A stretch of 64,000 nucleotides of DNA, taken from NCBI GenBank assembly GCA_001303025.1, contig LJNK01000003.1, positions 36,537 through 100,536 on the forward strand, written 5' to 3'. The notes under the pieces are model-generated. The model was not told where the DNA came from. It made no database searches and saw nothing but the letters and a program-made list of their open reading frames with translations. Below are positions 17,401 to 26,045 of the stretch, in pieces (positions within the stretch are counted from its first letter, which is position 1; each line of letters begins with the position of its first letter). A program made the position numbers and the translations under genes. Origin of the DNA: Deltaproteobacteria bacterium SG8_13. GTDB taxonomy: Bacteria > Desulfobacterota > Desulfobacteria > Desulfobacterales > SG8-13.

Positions 17401-17619
17401 GTGGAGACAATACTGCTTCTGATGGTGACCGCTCTGGTCTTCGGTATTTTTTTCCTGGTATTTTTTCTGAAAGACTCTTCCAAAGATCGGCCGGCGCGTT
17501 TTCATACTTGCGGCAACTGCAAGTGCCACGGCAGCGCAAACCCGACAGACCTCATCAGCCATCGAGTCGGGACAGGGAAAGAGAAGCCTTGCGGCTCCGA
17601 CAGTCCAGGTGGGTTGTAA
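17401..17619 (+). CDS. Small membrane protein with CxxCxC motif
   Basis: 72 aa starting at GTG, with AAGGG 7 nt upstream. Residues 4-23 form a single hydrophobic helix (LLLMVTALVFGIFFLVFFL), followed by a charged KDSSKDRPAR segment and the cysteine cluster TCGNCKCHG at about 36-44. With the positive segment cytoplasmic, the cysteines would lie inside the cell. The CxxCxC arrangement could bind a metal or an iron-sulfur centre. I do not recognise a named family. Lack of any overlapping gene, the clear helix and a ribosome-binding site support it, but it is short and has a GTG start, so moderate caution is due. Confidence 0.5.
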   Translation: METILLLMVTALVFGIFFLVFFLKDSSKDRPARFHTCGNCKCHGSANPTDLISHRVGTGKEKPCGSDSPGGL

Positions 17620-17677
17620 GCAGTGCTCACGCAGCCCGCATATATCAGGTCCATGAGCGGGGTCGGCTTGAACCGGG

Positions 17678-18127
17678 CTATGAAACTGCCGGTTTGGTGC
17701 CGTTTTCCATTATCATCTTCAGCTTTTTCAGATCATTTTGCACCTGCTGACGAGCCTTGCGGTTCACCAGAAAACCGGCCAGTTTCAGATGTTTCAGTTC
17801 CAACCTGCCACTGGTAGTTAGGAGCGTTCCCCGGTTTTGCGGTAAAAACGAAAACTGCGTTTTTCCTGAAACCGATCCGGAAGTAAACAGGTAGGTACAG
17901 AGCCGGTTCGGTTCATATTCAATGATCTCGCCTGCAGACTCGAATCGTATCCCCAGGAAACGATTTACACAGCTGTAGGTTGAGCCAATCCCGAAAGCCC
18001 CCCTGGAGGTGACCGCGGTCTCCAGAATACCCGACTGCCAGATAGCGTTGTTGTCCGGATCGGTCACATATCCGAAGACCCTTTCCACGGGCTGGCGAAT
18101 AAAGATGCTTTCCTGAATCTGAATCAT
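17678..18127 (-). CDS. SRPBCC-fold (polyketide cyclase/START-like) protein
   Basis: 149-aa single-domain protein of the SRPBCC/Bet v 1 superfamily. The opening IQIQESIFIRQPVERVFGYVTDPDNNAIWQ is typical, as are IGSTYSCVNRFLG, ESAGEIIEYEPNRL and a long C-terminal helix (QQVQNDLKKLKMIME). Such proteins form a hydrophobic pocket for lipids, polyketides or hormones, but many have no known ligand. No signal peptide. The ribosome-binding site is weak. It lies 93 nt upstream of nothing obvious in common; the next gene on the same strand to its right is dodecin, which ends at 18221. Confidence 0.82.
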   Translation of the reverse strand: MIQIQESIFIRQPVERVFGYVTDPDNNAIWQSGILETAVTSRGAFGIGSTYSCVNRFLGIRFESAGEIIEYEPNRLCTYLFTSGSVSGKTQFSFLPQNRGTLLTTSGRLELKHLKLAGFLVNRKARQQVQNDLKKLKMIMENGTKPAVS

Positions 18128-18220
18128 CTGTTACGCTTTCCGGGCCTACGCCACAAGAAAAGCCTTCACGGTCGAAAACCCCCTCCCGCGAAGGCTCGGT
18201 CTTTTGATACCAAAGCGGCG

Positions 18221-18430
18221 TCAGCCGGCATATTTGAAAGAAAGTTTGACCCGGGCCCGAAATGCGGTAACTTTCCCGTTCTCTACCTTCATGTCCAGTT
18301 TCTCTATTTCCGCAACTCTCAGATCCCTGAGGCTTTTTGACGCCGTTTCAACCGCATTTTTTGCAGCCTCCTCGAACGAGGTGGGGCTGCTTCCAACCAG
18401 ATCGATGATTTTGTAAACGCTGTCGGTCAT
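18221..18430 (-). CDS. Dodecin family flavin-binding protein
   Basis: 69-aa dodecin. The sequence VYKIIDLVGSSPTSFEEAAK followed by NAVETASKSLRDLRVAEI and KVTAFRARVKLSFKY matches the family over its full length. Dodecins assemble into hollow dodecamers that store flavins (riboflavin, FMN) or related cofactors and protect against photoreduction. AAAGGAGG lies just before the ATG. No flavin biosynthesis gene is adjacent. It follows the RND efflux operon on the same strand, separated by a hairpin. Confidence 0.95.
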   Translation of the reverse strand: MTDSVYKIIDLVGSSPTSFEEAAKNAVETASKSLRDLRVAEIEKLDMKVENGKVTAFRARVKLSFKYAG

Positions 18431-18490
18431 GTCTGCCTCCTTTGCTGGTTGTGGTTAACACGATAAGCCGGGTGTGCTGAATACTGCTGC

Positions 18491-18517
18491 CCGGACGGTG
18501 CTATCATTTCCGTCCGG
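18491..18517. repeat. Perfect 8-bp inverted repeat between the RND operon and dodecin
   Basis: CCGGACGG (18491-18498) and CCGTCCGG (18510-18517) pair around an 11-nt loop. There is no T-run, so it is not a classical terminator. It lies 60 nt before the dodecin ATG and downstream of the RND stop. It may be an RNA hairpin limiting read-through, or an operator for dodecin. Confidence 0.4.
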
Positions 18518-18652
18518 ACAGACCGGAGCCCGCGCAGACGTTCATCAGGATAAGAGAAGAAAGAAACGGACGGTACTACAGGTCGTGTCCGCAATGGCCC
18601 TGCCGGCTATCCGATTTTGTAGTCAATGCCTTTCGGGATGTCAAGATCGATT

Positions 18653-21600
18653 TCAGCCCGTTGAGGGCAATGCCCGTCGAGCGAGCCCGCGGGATTTCTC
18701 TTTGAGCGAAGCCAGCATCGCATAGAGCGTCGGCACGACCACCAGCGTCAGAAAAGTCGCCACCATCAGGCCGAAAATGACAACGATGGCCATGTTCTGC
18801 CACCACTGGGTCGACTCACTGATAAAGGACATGGTCATTTTGTGAAAGTCAAAGGAGACCCCCGTGACCATCGGCAGCAGGCCCAGCACGGTGGTGACTG
18901 CCGTCAGAAGAACCGGCCGCAACCGGGTGGCCCCTGCCGCGACAACTGCACTTTGATAATCCATGCCGCGGCTGCACAACTTGTTGGTGTAGTCGATCAG
19001 TACGATGGCGTTGTTGACCACCACCCCGGCCAGCGAAATGACACCTACCCCGGACATGATGATGCCGAATGGCGAGCGCATCAGTGTCAGACCGAGAAAC
19101 GCACCGCCCAGGGACAAGACAACGGAGGTGAGAATAATCAAGGGCTGAATGACGGAGTTGAACAAAGTCACCAGAATGAGAAATATCAGCAGAACCGCAA
19201 CCAGAAAGGCCTTGGTGAGAAATTCCTCGGCTTCTTGCTGAAATTCGAATTCCCCGGTGAATTTGATGCGATAGCCGGCCGGCAGCGGGAATTCCTTCAG
19301 AAGCGTTTCGGCCTGGGCCCGGGCTACCGGTCCCGGAATCTTGGTTTCGTCCACATTGGCCTTCACGGTTACCACCCGATCGTGGTTGATGCGCACGATG
19401 TCCCCCAGCGTACCGGAATAATCGATGCCGGCGATGGTGGTCAGCGGCACCAGCTGGCCGGAAGGGGTGGGAAGCATCAGTTTGTGCAGGACATCCGTCA
19501 CCCGCCGGTTGGCCGCTCCGAGGGTTACCGTGATGTCGTAATCTTCACCGCCTTCATGAAAAGTGGAAATATCCAGACCGTTATATGCCGTTTTGAGTGC
19601 AAATCCGATGTTGTCCGTGGATAATCCGAACAAGGCCGCCTTCTGACGGTCGACCCGCACACGAACGGAAGGAATTCCCTGTACATAATCGTCTTGAATA
19701 TCTTCGACAAAGGGTACCCGGGAGATGGCCTCTCTTACGAGCTTTGCCAGATGGCCAAGAACCCGGAAATCGTCACCGGAAATCTCGATATTGATCGGTG
19801 AACCGGTGGGCGGTCCTTCCTGTTGTTCGGCCACTGTGATCCGTGCACCGGGGATGTCCCTTACCCTGCGACGGATCGCTTCCATGCTTTGCGCCGAGGG
19901 ATTCAGTCGATCCTTCAGGTCCAGAAACTGAACGCCGATATGATTCGGCAGGTTCGGGCCGAAGGCCATCCCGGCGCCCGAAGTTTCCACCGCCTTGGAG
20001 TAGATGTACTCCACATTGCCCAAGTCACTGGGGCCGAGAACGGTTTTCCCGAAGGCATTGCGGTGCTCTTTGGGGCTGTATGCTTCCGGATACCGCTGCA
20101 CGGGCCACAGACCTTTTTGGTCCTGTGCGCCGGCAACGGCCATCTCCACTTTCCGGGCAATGCGGTCGATATAATCGAGGTCCGCTCCCTCCGGTGGCTC
20201 GATGTTGACATACATGCTTTTCGGATCGATCTGGGGAAAGAATTCAACCGGCTTTTCGATTCCCACCGCCAGCAGCCAGGCTTGAAACAGAAGCACCAGC
20301 ACGGCAAAGGACCCTGCCAGCACGATGAACCGGTATCTCAAGGCCGTTTGCAGGACCCGCTCATAGGTGGTCAGCAGCAGGCCTTTGATTTCCACCGGGT
20401 TTTCGCCGGCCCGGGCAATATCATCGACGGCCGCTGCTGGACTGTCAAGGACACGGCCTTTTTTCAGCCGCATGAAAATGGCGGTAAGCGCCGGGTTGAT
20501 GACCAGGGCCACGAAAAGGCTGGATGAAAGCGTAACCACCAGGGTAATCGGCAGGTATTTCATGAATTCACCCATGATTCCCGGCCAGAAGATCAACGGG
20601 AAAAACGCAGCCAGCGTGGTGACTGTCGAGCCGATTACAGGATAGGCAACCTCGGAGGTGGCCCTCATGGCGGCCGACACGCGGGGCACCCCCTGTTCCA
20701 TGTACCGGTATATATTCTCGATAATAACGATGGCGTTATCCACCAGCATACCCAGGGCGAGAGTCAGTGAAAACAGCACGACCATGTTCAGGGTGATGCC
20801 GAGAGCGTACAGAATCGTAAATGACAGCAACATGGAAAACGGAATCGCCAGGCTGACCAATATGGCATTACGGATACCAAGGGCAAAGAAGAGCACGATG
20901 ACCACGAGGATAAGCCCGGAGATGATGTTGTTCTCCAGATCGGCCACCATCAGCCGGACGTCTCTGGCACGATCCATCAGTTTGGTGACCTGGGTCCCCT
21001 GGGGCCAGCTTTGGCTGCGGTTTTCGACCAGTTCGTCGATCTGGTCGGTGATGGCGACAATGTTTTCCCCCACCCGCTTTTTGACCGAAATGCTCACGGC
21101 ATCCCGGCCGTTTAGCCGCGATCGGCTGGTTTCATCCTTGAAGCCGTCCACCACTTTGGCAAGATCCTTCAAGTATACCGGGCGGCCGGAAAAAGTGCCG
21201 ACGACCAGTTGGAATATCTCCTCCGGACGCTCGAATTCTCCTGGTACACTCAACTGGTAACGACCGTCCCCTAAAGTGATGGAGCCTCCCGACGAATTCT
21301 GATTTTCTCCCTGCACGGCGGTCTGCAGGGCAAGAATCGGCAAGCGGTAGTAGGCCAGCTTGTCCGGATCGACTTCGATCCGGATTTCCCGCTCCAGCCC
21401 GCCGGTTACCTCGGCCTCTAAAACCCCTGCAATGGCCTCGATATCCTCTGCCAAGTCATCGGCAATCTCCTTCAGACAGGTGATTCCGCAGGTTCCGGAA
21501 AGAGAAAAAACAACTATGGGAAGTTCAGAAAAATTGACCTCGAAGACTGCCGGGTCATCTTCCAAATCTGCCGGCAGTTCCTTCTTGGCCTCATCGACCT

Positions 21601-21931
21601 TGTCCTTGACCTTCTGCAATACCTCGTCGATATCGGTCCCCGGAATAAATTCGATGTTAATCTGCGACAGACCTTCCGAACTGACCGAATGAATCTTTTT
21701 GACCCGGTCAAGGCCTTTGAGCTTGCTTTCAATCTTGATGGTAATCGAAGTCTCGATGTCCGACGAAGCCACCCCTTTGTAAGAAGTGGAAACGAAGACG
21801 TTGGGGATGGTGATGTCCGGCTCGCTCTCCCGCGGAAGTGCAACGTAGCAATAGACCCCGACAACCAGGATGATGGCTGCCAGAACGACGACGCTGATTC
21901 GATTACCGATGGCGGTGTCCGAAACGATCAT
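18653..21931 (-). CDS. RND-family efflux pump, inner-membrane transporter
   Basis: 1092-aa AcrB/HAE-type proton-driven transporter. Two halves each carry one N-terminal helix, a large periplasmic loop and a bundle of helices. The TM4 relay motif reads LGMLVDNAIVIIENI, so the AcrB Asp pair (407/408) is Asp-Asn, as in several non-enteric members. The second half has GVISLAGVVVNNAIVLIDY. An unusual pair of cysteines (GTCGITC, about residue 145) lies in the first periplasmic domain. GGAGG precedes the ATG, which overlaps the adaptor stop by 4 nt. No outer-membrane TolC-like gene is in the operon, so it must borrow one. Substrate is not predictable; a TetR regulator controls the operon. Confidence 0.95.
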   Translation of the reverse strand: MIVSDTAIGNRISVVVLAAIILVVGVYCYVALPRESEPDITIPNVFVSTSYKGVASSDIETSITIKIESKLKGLDRVKKIHSVSSEGLSQINIEFIPGTDIDEVLQKVKDKVDEAKKELPADLEDDPAVFEVNFSELPIVVFSLSGTCGITCLKEIADDLAEDIEAIAGVLEAEVTGGLEREIRIEVDPDKLAYYRLPILALQTAVQGENQNSSGGSITLGDGRYQLSVPGEFERPEEIFQLVVGTFSGRPVYLKDLAKVVDGFKDETSRSRLNGRDAVSISVKKRVGENIVAITDQIDELVENRSQSWPQGTQVTKLMDRARDVRLMVADLENNIISGLILVVIVLFFALGIRNAILVSLAIPFSMLLSFTILYALGITLNMVVLFSLTLALGMLVDNAIVIIENIYRYMEQGVPRVSAAMRATSEVAYPVIGSTVTTLAAFFPLIFWPGIMGEFMKYLPITLVVTLSSSLFVALVINPALTAIFMRLKKGRVLDSPAAAVDDIARAGENPVEIKGLLLTTYERVLQTALRYRFIVLAGSFAVLVLLFQAWLLAVGIEKPVEFFPQIDPKSMYVNIEPPEGADLDYIDRIARKVEMAVAGAQDQKGLWPVQRYPEAYSPKEHRNAFGKTVLGPSDLGNVEYIYSKAVETSGAGMAFGPNLPNHIGVQFLDLKDRLNPSAQSMEAIRRRVRDIPGARITVAEQQEGPPTGSPINIEISGDDFRVLGHLAKLVREAISRVPFVEDIQDDYVQGIPSVRVRVDRQKAALFGLSTDNIGFALKTAYNGLDISTFHEGGEDYDITVTLGAANRRVTDVLHKLMLPTPSGQLVPLTTIAGIDYSGTLGDIVRINHDRVVTVKANVDETKIPGPVARAQAETLLKEFPLPAGYRIKFTGEFEFQQEAEEFLTKAFLVAVLLIFLILVTLFNSVIQPLIILTSVVLSLGGAFLGLTLMRSPFGIIMSGVGVISLAGVVVNNAIVLIDYTNKLCSRGMDYQSAVVAAGATRLRPVLLTAVTTVLGLLPMVTGVSFDFHKMTMSFISESTQWWQNMAIVVIFGLMVATFLTLVVVPTLYAMLASLKEKSRGLARRALPSTG

Positions 21932-23085
21932 TTCACGATGTCCTCCGGGCGGGCTGCCGTGCGGACCACGTTGACCGTCTCCCCGTCATTGACACTGCGG
22001 TGTCCGACCACGATTACCTGTTGCCGGCTGTGCAGTCCTTCTGTAATTTGCACCCGCCAGCCCTCGAGCAGCCCCAGTTGCACAGGTCTGGCATGCGCCT
22101 GGCCGTTTTCAACAACGTAAACGATGTGTTCCGCATCCCGGTTGATGACCGCATACAGCGGAATCGACAGCCCTTCGGGCACTTCCTGTTTTATGATCTC
22201 GACCCGGGTAAACATGTCCGGCAGAATTTCACCCCGGGAGTTGTCCAGTTCGAGCTCCAGGTTGTACAGCCGGGCCATTGAATCGGCAGTTTTCGAAAGG
22301 AAATGCTTTCGGGCCACAAAAGATTGGTTGTTCAGTGCGTCGATGGTTACTTTGAACGTCTCGACCCTGCGAACGGCATCTACATCCGACTCGGGTATGC
22401 CGACCCGCACCTTCAGCCGCTCGATTTGCAGCAGCTCTACCAGCGGATCGCCCACGGCCAGATATTGCCCTTCTTCGATCAAAATGCGATTGACCACACC
22501 CGAAAACGGCGCTTTGACGGTACACCTATCCAATGCCAACCGGGCGTTGTTCATCGCAGAGCGCGTGTTTTCCACGCGTGCGACCGCATTGTCCAGTTGG
22601 GACTGGGGAATGACCTGGCGTTGGTGAAGCGCTTCCAGGCGATCGAGGTCCGAAACGGCCACACGGTAAGATGCTCTGGCGGAGTCAAACGCATTGCGGT
22701 AATCGCGTGAATCGAGTGTAACCAGCGTTTCGTCCTTTTTGACACTTGCACCTTCTCCAACAGCTTTGCGGGTAACCTTTCCGGCGACTTCGGCCACCAG
22801 TTGCAGCTCCACCCACGGAGCTGTCACTCCTGGCAAATTGATCCGATCCCGGATGACAGAAGGCGTTAGGGTCAGGGTGACCACGTTGGGAACCGGCTTT
22901 TCCCGGTTCATATTCGCCAAATTCCGGTTTTTGATGATCTCAGCCTTGGAATGGATTCTGATGAACAAGATACCGACCAAAACGAGAAGAGAAAGGATTA
23001 CCAGCGCCGGCAGCAGCCGATGAAATCGGGTCCGGCGAGGCTCATCTGGCGACCGATCGGGATTTCCATTATTGTGCGTAATCAT
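21928..23085 (-). CDS. RND efflux periplasmic adaptor (membrane fusion protein)
   Basis: 385-aa HlyD/AcrA-type adaptor linking the RND pump to an outer-membrane channel. ATG 23085 is preferred (GGAAGG upstream); in-frame starts further up would overlap the regulator. One membrane helix (about 22-42) is followed by the first lipoyl half (VEVAGKVTRKAVGEGASVKKDET is approximately at 95-117), a helical hairpin (YRVAVSDLDRLEALHQRQV ... NARLALDRC), the second lipoyl half (APFSGVVNRILIEEGQYLAVG) and the beta-barrel. There is no lipobox, so it is anchored by the helix. It overlaps the pump gene by 4 nt (ATGA), indicating translational coupling. Confidence 0.93.
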   Translation of the reverse strand: MITHNNGNPDRSPDEPRRTRFHRLLPALVILSLLVLVGILFIRIHSKAEIIKNRNLANMNREKPVPNVVTLTLTPSVIRDRINLPGVTAPWVELQLVAEVAGKVTRKAVGEGASVKKDETLVTLDSRDYRNAFDSARASYRVAVSDLDRLEALHQRQVIPQSQLDNAVARVENTRSAMNNARLALDRCTVKAPFSGVVNRILIEEGQYLAVGDPLVELLQIERLKVRVGIPESDVDAVRRVETFKVTIDALNNQSFVARKHFLSKTADSMARLYNLELELDNSRGEILPDMFTRVEIIKQEVPEGLSIPLYAVINRDAEHIVYVVENGQAHARPVQLGLLEGWRVQITEGLHSRQQVIVVGHRSVNDGETVNVVRTAARPEDIVK

Positions 23086-23129
23086 GTCTCTCTGCCTTCC
23101 TGGTTTCATTCGGTCCCGGGCAAAGACTG

Positions 23130-23795
23130 TCAAAAGCCCGGAGTCGCAGACACGGAATCGGTTCCTGCAGCCGGATCAGCGGCGATCATCCGAATAACAT
23201 TCTGAAGGGAAAACCGGATCTGTTCCCGGATATCGAAGTCATTTTCCGATATCAGATAATGCAGGCTGATCCCGTCCAGATAGCCGAGCAGGTTGATGGC
23301 GATTTTTTCAGCCTCGCGGGCGACTTCGGGCCGAAAAGCACCGGAGGAAATTCCTTCCAGAAGGATATTGATCACCATTTTTCGCATTCCCGTGTGAATT
23401 TCCTTCATCAGGTGTCGTCGTTTGTACAGTGCCCCGCTCTGCAGAAGGGTGTGCTGCAGCACATCTATGGAGAGCCGGGCGGTGCCCTGATCGAGCGGGT
23501 CGACCAGATCCATGCTCATTTCGACAAAAGCCTTCAACCGCTCGACGGGGTCTTCGATGGTCTCAAGATGCTTGAGGTATCTCATTTCCAGCTTTCGAAT
23601 CCATTCCATCACGGCGGCAACGAGAATGTCCCCTTTGGTGCTGAAATATTCATAGATGGTTCCCTTGCCCACTTCGGCTTCTATGGCGATGCAGCCGACG
23701 CTGGTGGCCGCGTAGCCCTGTCGAGAAAATAGGGCAAGGGCGGCCCGGACGATTTTCTGTCTTTTTTTTTCCCTGTCCACATATCGCGGGGACAT
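23130..23795 (-). CDS. TetR-family repressor of the RND operon
   Basis: 221-aa regulator. The N-terminal helix-turn-helix region is RQKIVRAALALFSRQGYAAT followed by EVGKGTIYEYFSTKGDIL, a clear TetR_N domain. The C-terminal ligand-binding part is all-helical. CAAGGAG lies 6 nt before the ATG. It is the first gene of the leftward tetR-adaptor-pump operon, 44 nt from the adaptor start. A 21-bp palindrome in the promoter upstream (23918-23938) is the likely binding site, which would make the operon autorepressed and inducible by pump substrates. Confidence 0.93.
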   Translation of the reverse strand: MSPRYVDREKKRQKIVRAALALFSRQGYAATSVGCIAIEAEVGKGTIYEYFSTKGDILVAAVMEWIRKLEMRYLKHLETIEDPVERLKAFVEMSMDLVDPLDQGTARLSIDVLQHTLLQSGALYKRRHLMKEIHTGMRKMVINILLEGISSGAFRPEVAREAEKIAINLLGYLDGISLHYLISENDFDIREQIRFSLQNVIRMIAADPAAGTDSVSATPGF

Positions 23796-23912
23796 AGTGT
23801 TCTCCTTGCAGCTGCCCGACCGGGAGCAGGCAGCGGTTTCACAGGCGCCCGGCAGCAGATTTTTACCGACCGATGGGTTTTCTATCAGTGTTTGCGGCGG
23901 TAATCAATAAAA

Positions 23913-23941
23913 AATATAATATAAAATATGTTTATATTCAA
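23913..23941 (-). promoter_or_regulatory. Promoter plus TetR-type operator for the RND operon
   Basis: Reading leftward, TTGAAT (23936-23941) and TATATT (23913-23918) are spaced by 17 nt. Exactly between them lies a perfect inverted repeat with 8-bp arms AATATAAA (23918-23925) and TTTATATT (23931-23938) around a 5-nt centre. Occupation by a repressor would block RNA polymerase. It is 118 nt upstream of the TetR ATG. The remaining 23942-24215 holds no gene that I can see. Confidence 0.6.
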
Positions 23942-24215
23942 GTTGTTGCAAAAAAATATTTCTGTTTACGCGTCGTCGCTATTTGCAGCGCAAACCGACT
24001 GATGGGTCAGTTCCGGCAACGGTGCTGTCCGCACCGACTGACCGGCGATGGTGTCAAAGCAGCTGCCGGATGGCTGTGGAGGAATCGACAAGACTGCGGA
24101 ATGCGAATCCCGAATAAGCCGAATTTTTTCTTGCATGCCGCCGATTTCCCCTGTAGACAATCAAATTTCATACCAGCGCCATTGACTTGCCGCAGATAAG
24201 AAAACCACAGGCAGC

Positions 24216-25250
24216 ATGAAACTCGACGCGACCGGTAAAAAACAGGATCTCGGGCTGGATATCACCCGGTTGAGCGCTCAGATCGCGAAGGTACAGCAAA
24301 CCAGTGGCGAAATTCCCTGGTGCATCGGCAAAAAAACCGATCCTTGGGATCATGTTGAAGCCGCTATGGGGCTGAGCATCGGCGGTTGGCTGGTGGAGGC
24401 GCAGGCCGCATATGCGTGGATGGCCGCCAATCAGAACCCCGACGGCAGTTGGTTTGCCGCTTACCGCCAGGGCCGCGCGCAGGACAGGACCCGGGATGCG
24501 AACATGTCCGCCTATATCGCCGTCGGGGTACTGCAGCACTACCTGATCACTGGAGATGTCGGATTCCTCCGCAAACTCTGGCCTGTCGTCAATGCGGCAA
24601 TCGATTTCGCACTGAGCCTTCAGTCCGCCCACGGAGACATATACTGGGCGATCAGCCCGGCCGGACGGGTCGACCGGATGGCGCTTCTGACAGGATCGAG
24701 CTCGATCTGCATGAGCATAAAGTGCGCCTTGGCCATCGGCCGACATCTGGGCCATAGCAGGCCGAGCTGGCAGGAAGGACTGCGGAAACTCGAAAATGCC
24801 ATACTGCACAAACCGCATCGATTCAACATGACCAAATCCCGCTACTCCATGGACTGGTACTATCCGGTACTATGCGGTGCCGTCACCGGGCCGCTGGCCC
24901 GAGAGAGAATCGATCGACACTGGAAGCGCTATGTGATCGACGGACAAGGGGTCCGCTGCGTGTTCGATGCGCCCTGGATCACCATCGCCGAAACCTGTGA
25001 ATTGGCATTGGCGCTGGTTGCCATGGGCGATCTGCCGCTGGCCAGAGTCGTATTCAACTGGATCGGTGACAAACGCTATGAGGACGGCTGTTACTGGGCC
25101 GGACACACTTTCCCGGACATGACCGTGTGGCCGGAGGACAAACTTTCCTGGACCAACGCGGTGGTGCTCATGGCGGTCGACGCCTTGTACGAGCTCACCC
25201 CTGCCAGCCGATTGTTTTCCCATCGGCACTGGAACGATACGGAACCATGA
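24216..25250 (+). CDS. Prenyltransferase/squalene-cyclase-fold (alpha/alpha barrel) protein
   Basis: 344-aa soluble protein that looks like an (alpha/alpha) barrel of the terpene cyclase/prenyltransferase-beta or glycosidase type. Repeats carry QNPDGSW (about 72-78) and AHGDIYWAISP, similar to the QW-like motifs of that superfamily. Other landmarks are KKTDPWDHVEAAMGLSIGGW and DWYYPVLCGAVTG, and a late EDGCYWAGHTFPDMTVWPEDK segment. The DxDD protonation motif of true squalene cyclases is not seen. Its TGA stop overlaps the ATG of the acyltransferase (ATGA), so the two are translationally coupled. The product may modify a sugar or lipid for envelope glycans; this is only inference. Confidence 0.75.
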   Translation: MKLDATGKKQDLGLDITRLSAQIAKVQQTSGEIPWCIGKKTDPWDHVEAAMGLSIGGWLVEAQAAYAWMAANQNPDGSWFAAYRQGRAQDRTRDANMSAYIAVGVLQHYLITGDVGFLRKLWPVVNAAIDFALSLQSAHGDIYWAISPAGRVDRMALLTGSSSICMSIKCALAIGRHLGHSRPSWQEGLRKLENAILHKPHRFNMTKSRYSMDWYYPVLCGAVTGPLARERIDRHWKRYVIDGQGVRCVFDAPWITIAETCELALALVAMGDLPLARVVFNWIGDKRYEDGCYWAGHTFPDMTVWPEDKLSWTNAVVLMAVDALYELTPASRLFSHRHWNDTEP

Positions 25251-25966
25251 TACGGGACCACCGCCCCTATTTTGTCAAACGCGCTCACCTGCGTTTGCAG
25301 CAGTGGTATACCCGCCGTTTTCTGCGGCCTCAGTTTGCCGCCCTGGGAGAACATCCCAGCTTCATCAAACCCTGGCACATCGAAATCTTCGGATCACCGA
25401 TCGAAATGGGTGATTACGCGACGATTTTCGCGATATCGGACGCCCAGGTGCGCCTGTCGGTCTGGTCGGCCGGAAAGGGGAAGGGACGGATTCGTATCGG
25501 CGACTACTGCATGCTCTGCCCGGGTGTTCGCATCGGTTCGGCCGCCGAAGTTATAATTGAGGACAGCTGCATGATCGCCAGTCATGCCTATATCACCGAC
25601 TGTGATTGGCACGATGTATACAACCGCGTCTCGATCGGAAAATCCGATCCGATCCGTATTGAAGCGAATGTGTGGATCGGAGACAGCGCCATTATCTGCA
25701 AAGGCGTGCGGTTGGGGACGAACAGTGTCGTCGGTGCCGGGGCGGTTGTTGTCGACGACGTGCCGGCCAACACCATAGCGGCCGGAAATCCCGCCCGTGT
25801 CGTAAAACATCTCGACCCGCAGCAGCCCATCACCGCCCGCAAACAGTGGTATGCAGATCCAGCCACTCTTTTCAGCGATATCGAACGGTTGGACAAGGAA
25901 ATGCTGCAGGGCAACACCGTCCGTCATTGGCTCCGGCACCTGCTGTTTCCATCCCGCGGTGACTGA
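25247..25966 (+). CDS. Left-handed beta-helix acyltransferase
   Basis: 239-aa acetyl/acyltransferase of the hexapeptide-repeat family (maltose O-acetyltransferase/WbbJ-like). ATG 25247 overlaps the upstream stop. Hexapeptide repeats run through about 95-185: IRIGDYCMLCPGVRIGSA, VIIEDSCMIASHAYITD, IEANVWIGDSAIICKGVRLG and NSVVGAGAVVVDDVPANTIA, ending GNPARVVKHL. The catalytic His is expected in the SHAYITDCDWHD loop. About 90 N-terminal residues before the helix are longer than in small acetyltransferases. Together with the barrel protein it forms a two-gene unit that probably decorates a lipid- or protein-linked sugar. Confidence 0.88.
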   Translation: MIRDHRPYFVKRAHLRLQQWYTRRFLRPQFAALGEHPSFIKPWHIEIFGSPIEMGDYATIFAISDAQVRLSVWSAGKGKGRIRIGDYCMLCPGVRIGSAAEVIIEDSCMIASHAYITDCDWHDVYNRVSIGKSDPIRIEANVWIGDSAIICKGVRLGTNSVVGAGAVVVDDVPANTIAAGNPARVVKHLDPQQPITARKQWYADPATLFSDIERLDKEMLQGNTVRHWLRHLLFPSRGD

Positions 25967-26045
25967 ATCCTGAGACAAATCCGCGCAGGTTTCAGCTGCC
26001 GTGCTCCCTTGCCTAAAGATTTGCGCCCAGACTTCGCAGGCGCAT

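Noticed and set aside
25127..25246. Upstream extension of the acyltransferase
   Set aside because: The ATG at 25247 overlaps the preceding stop (ATGA), and the extension lies inside the preceding gene in another frame.
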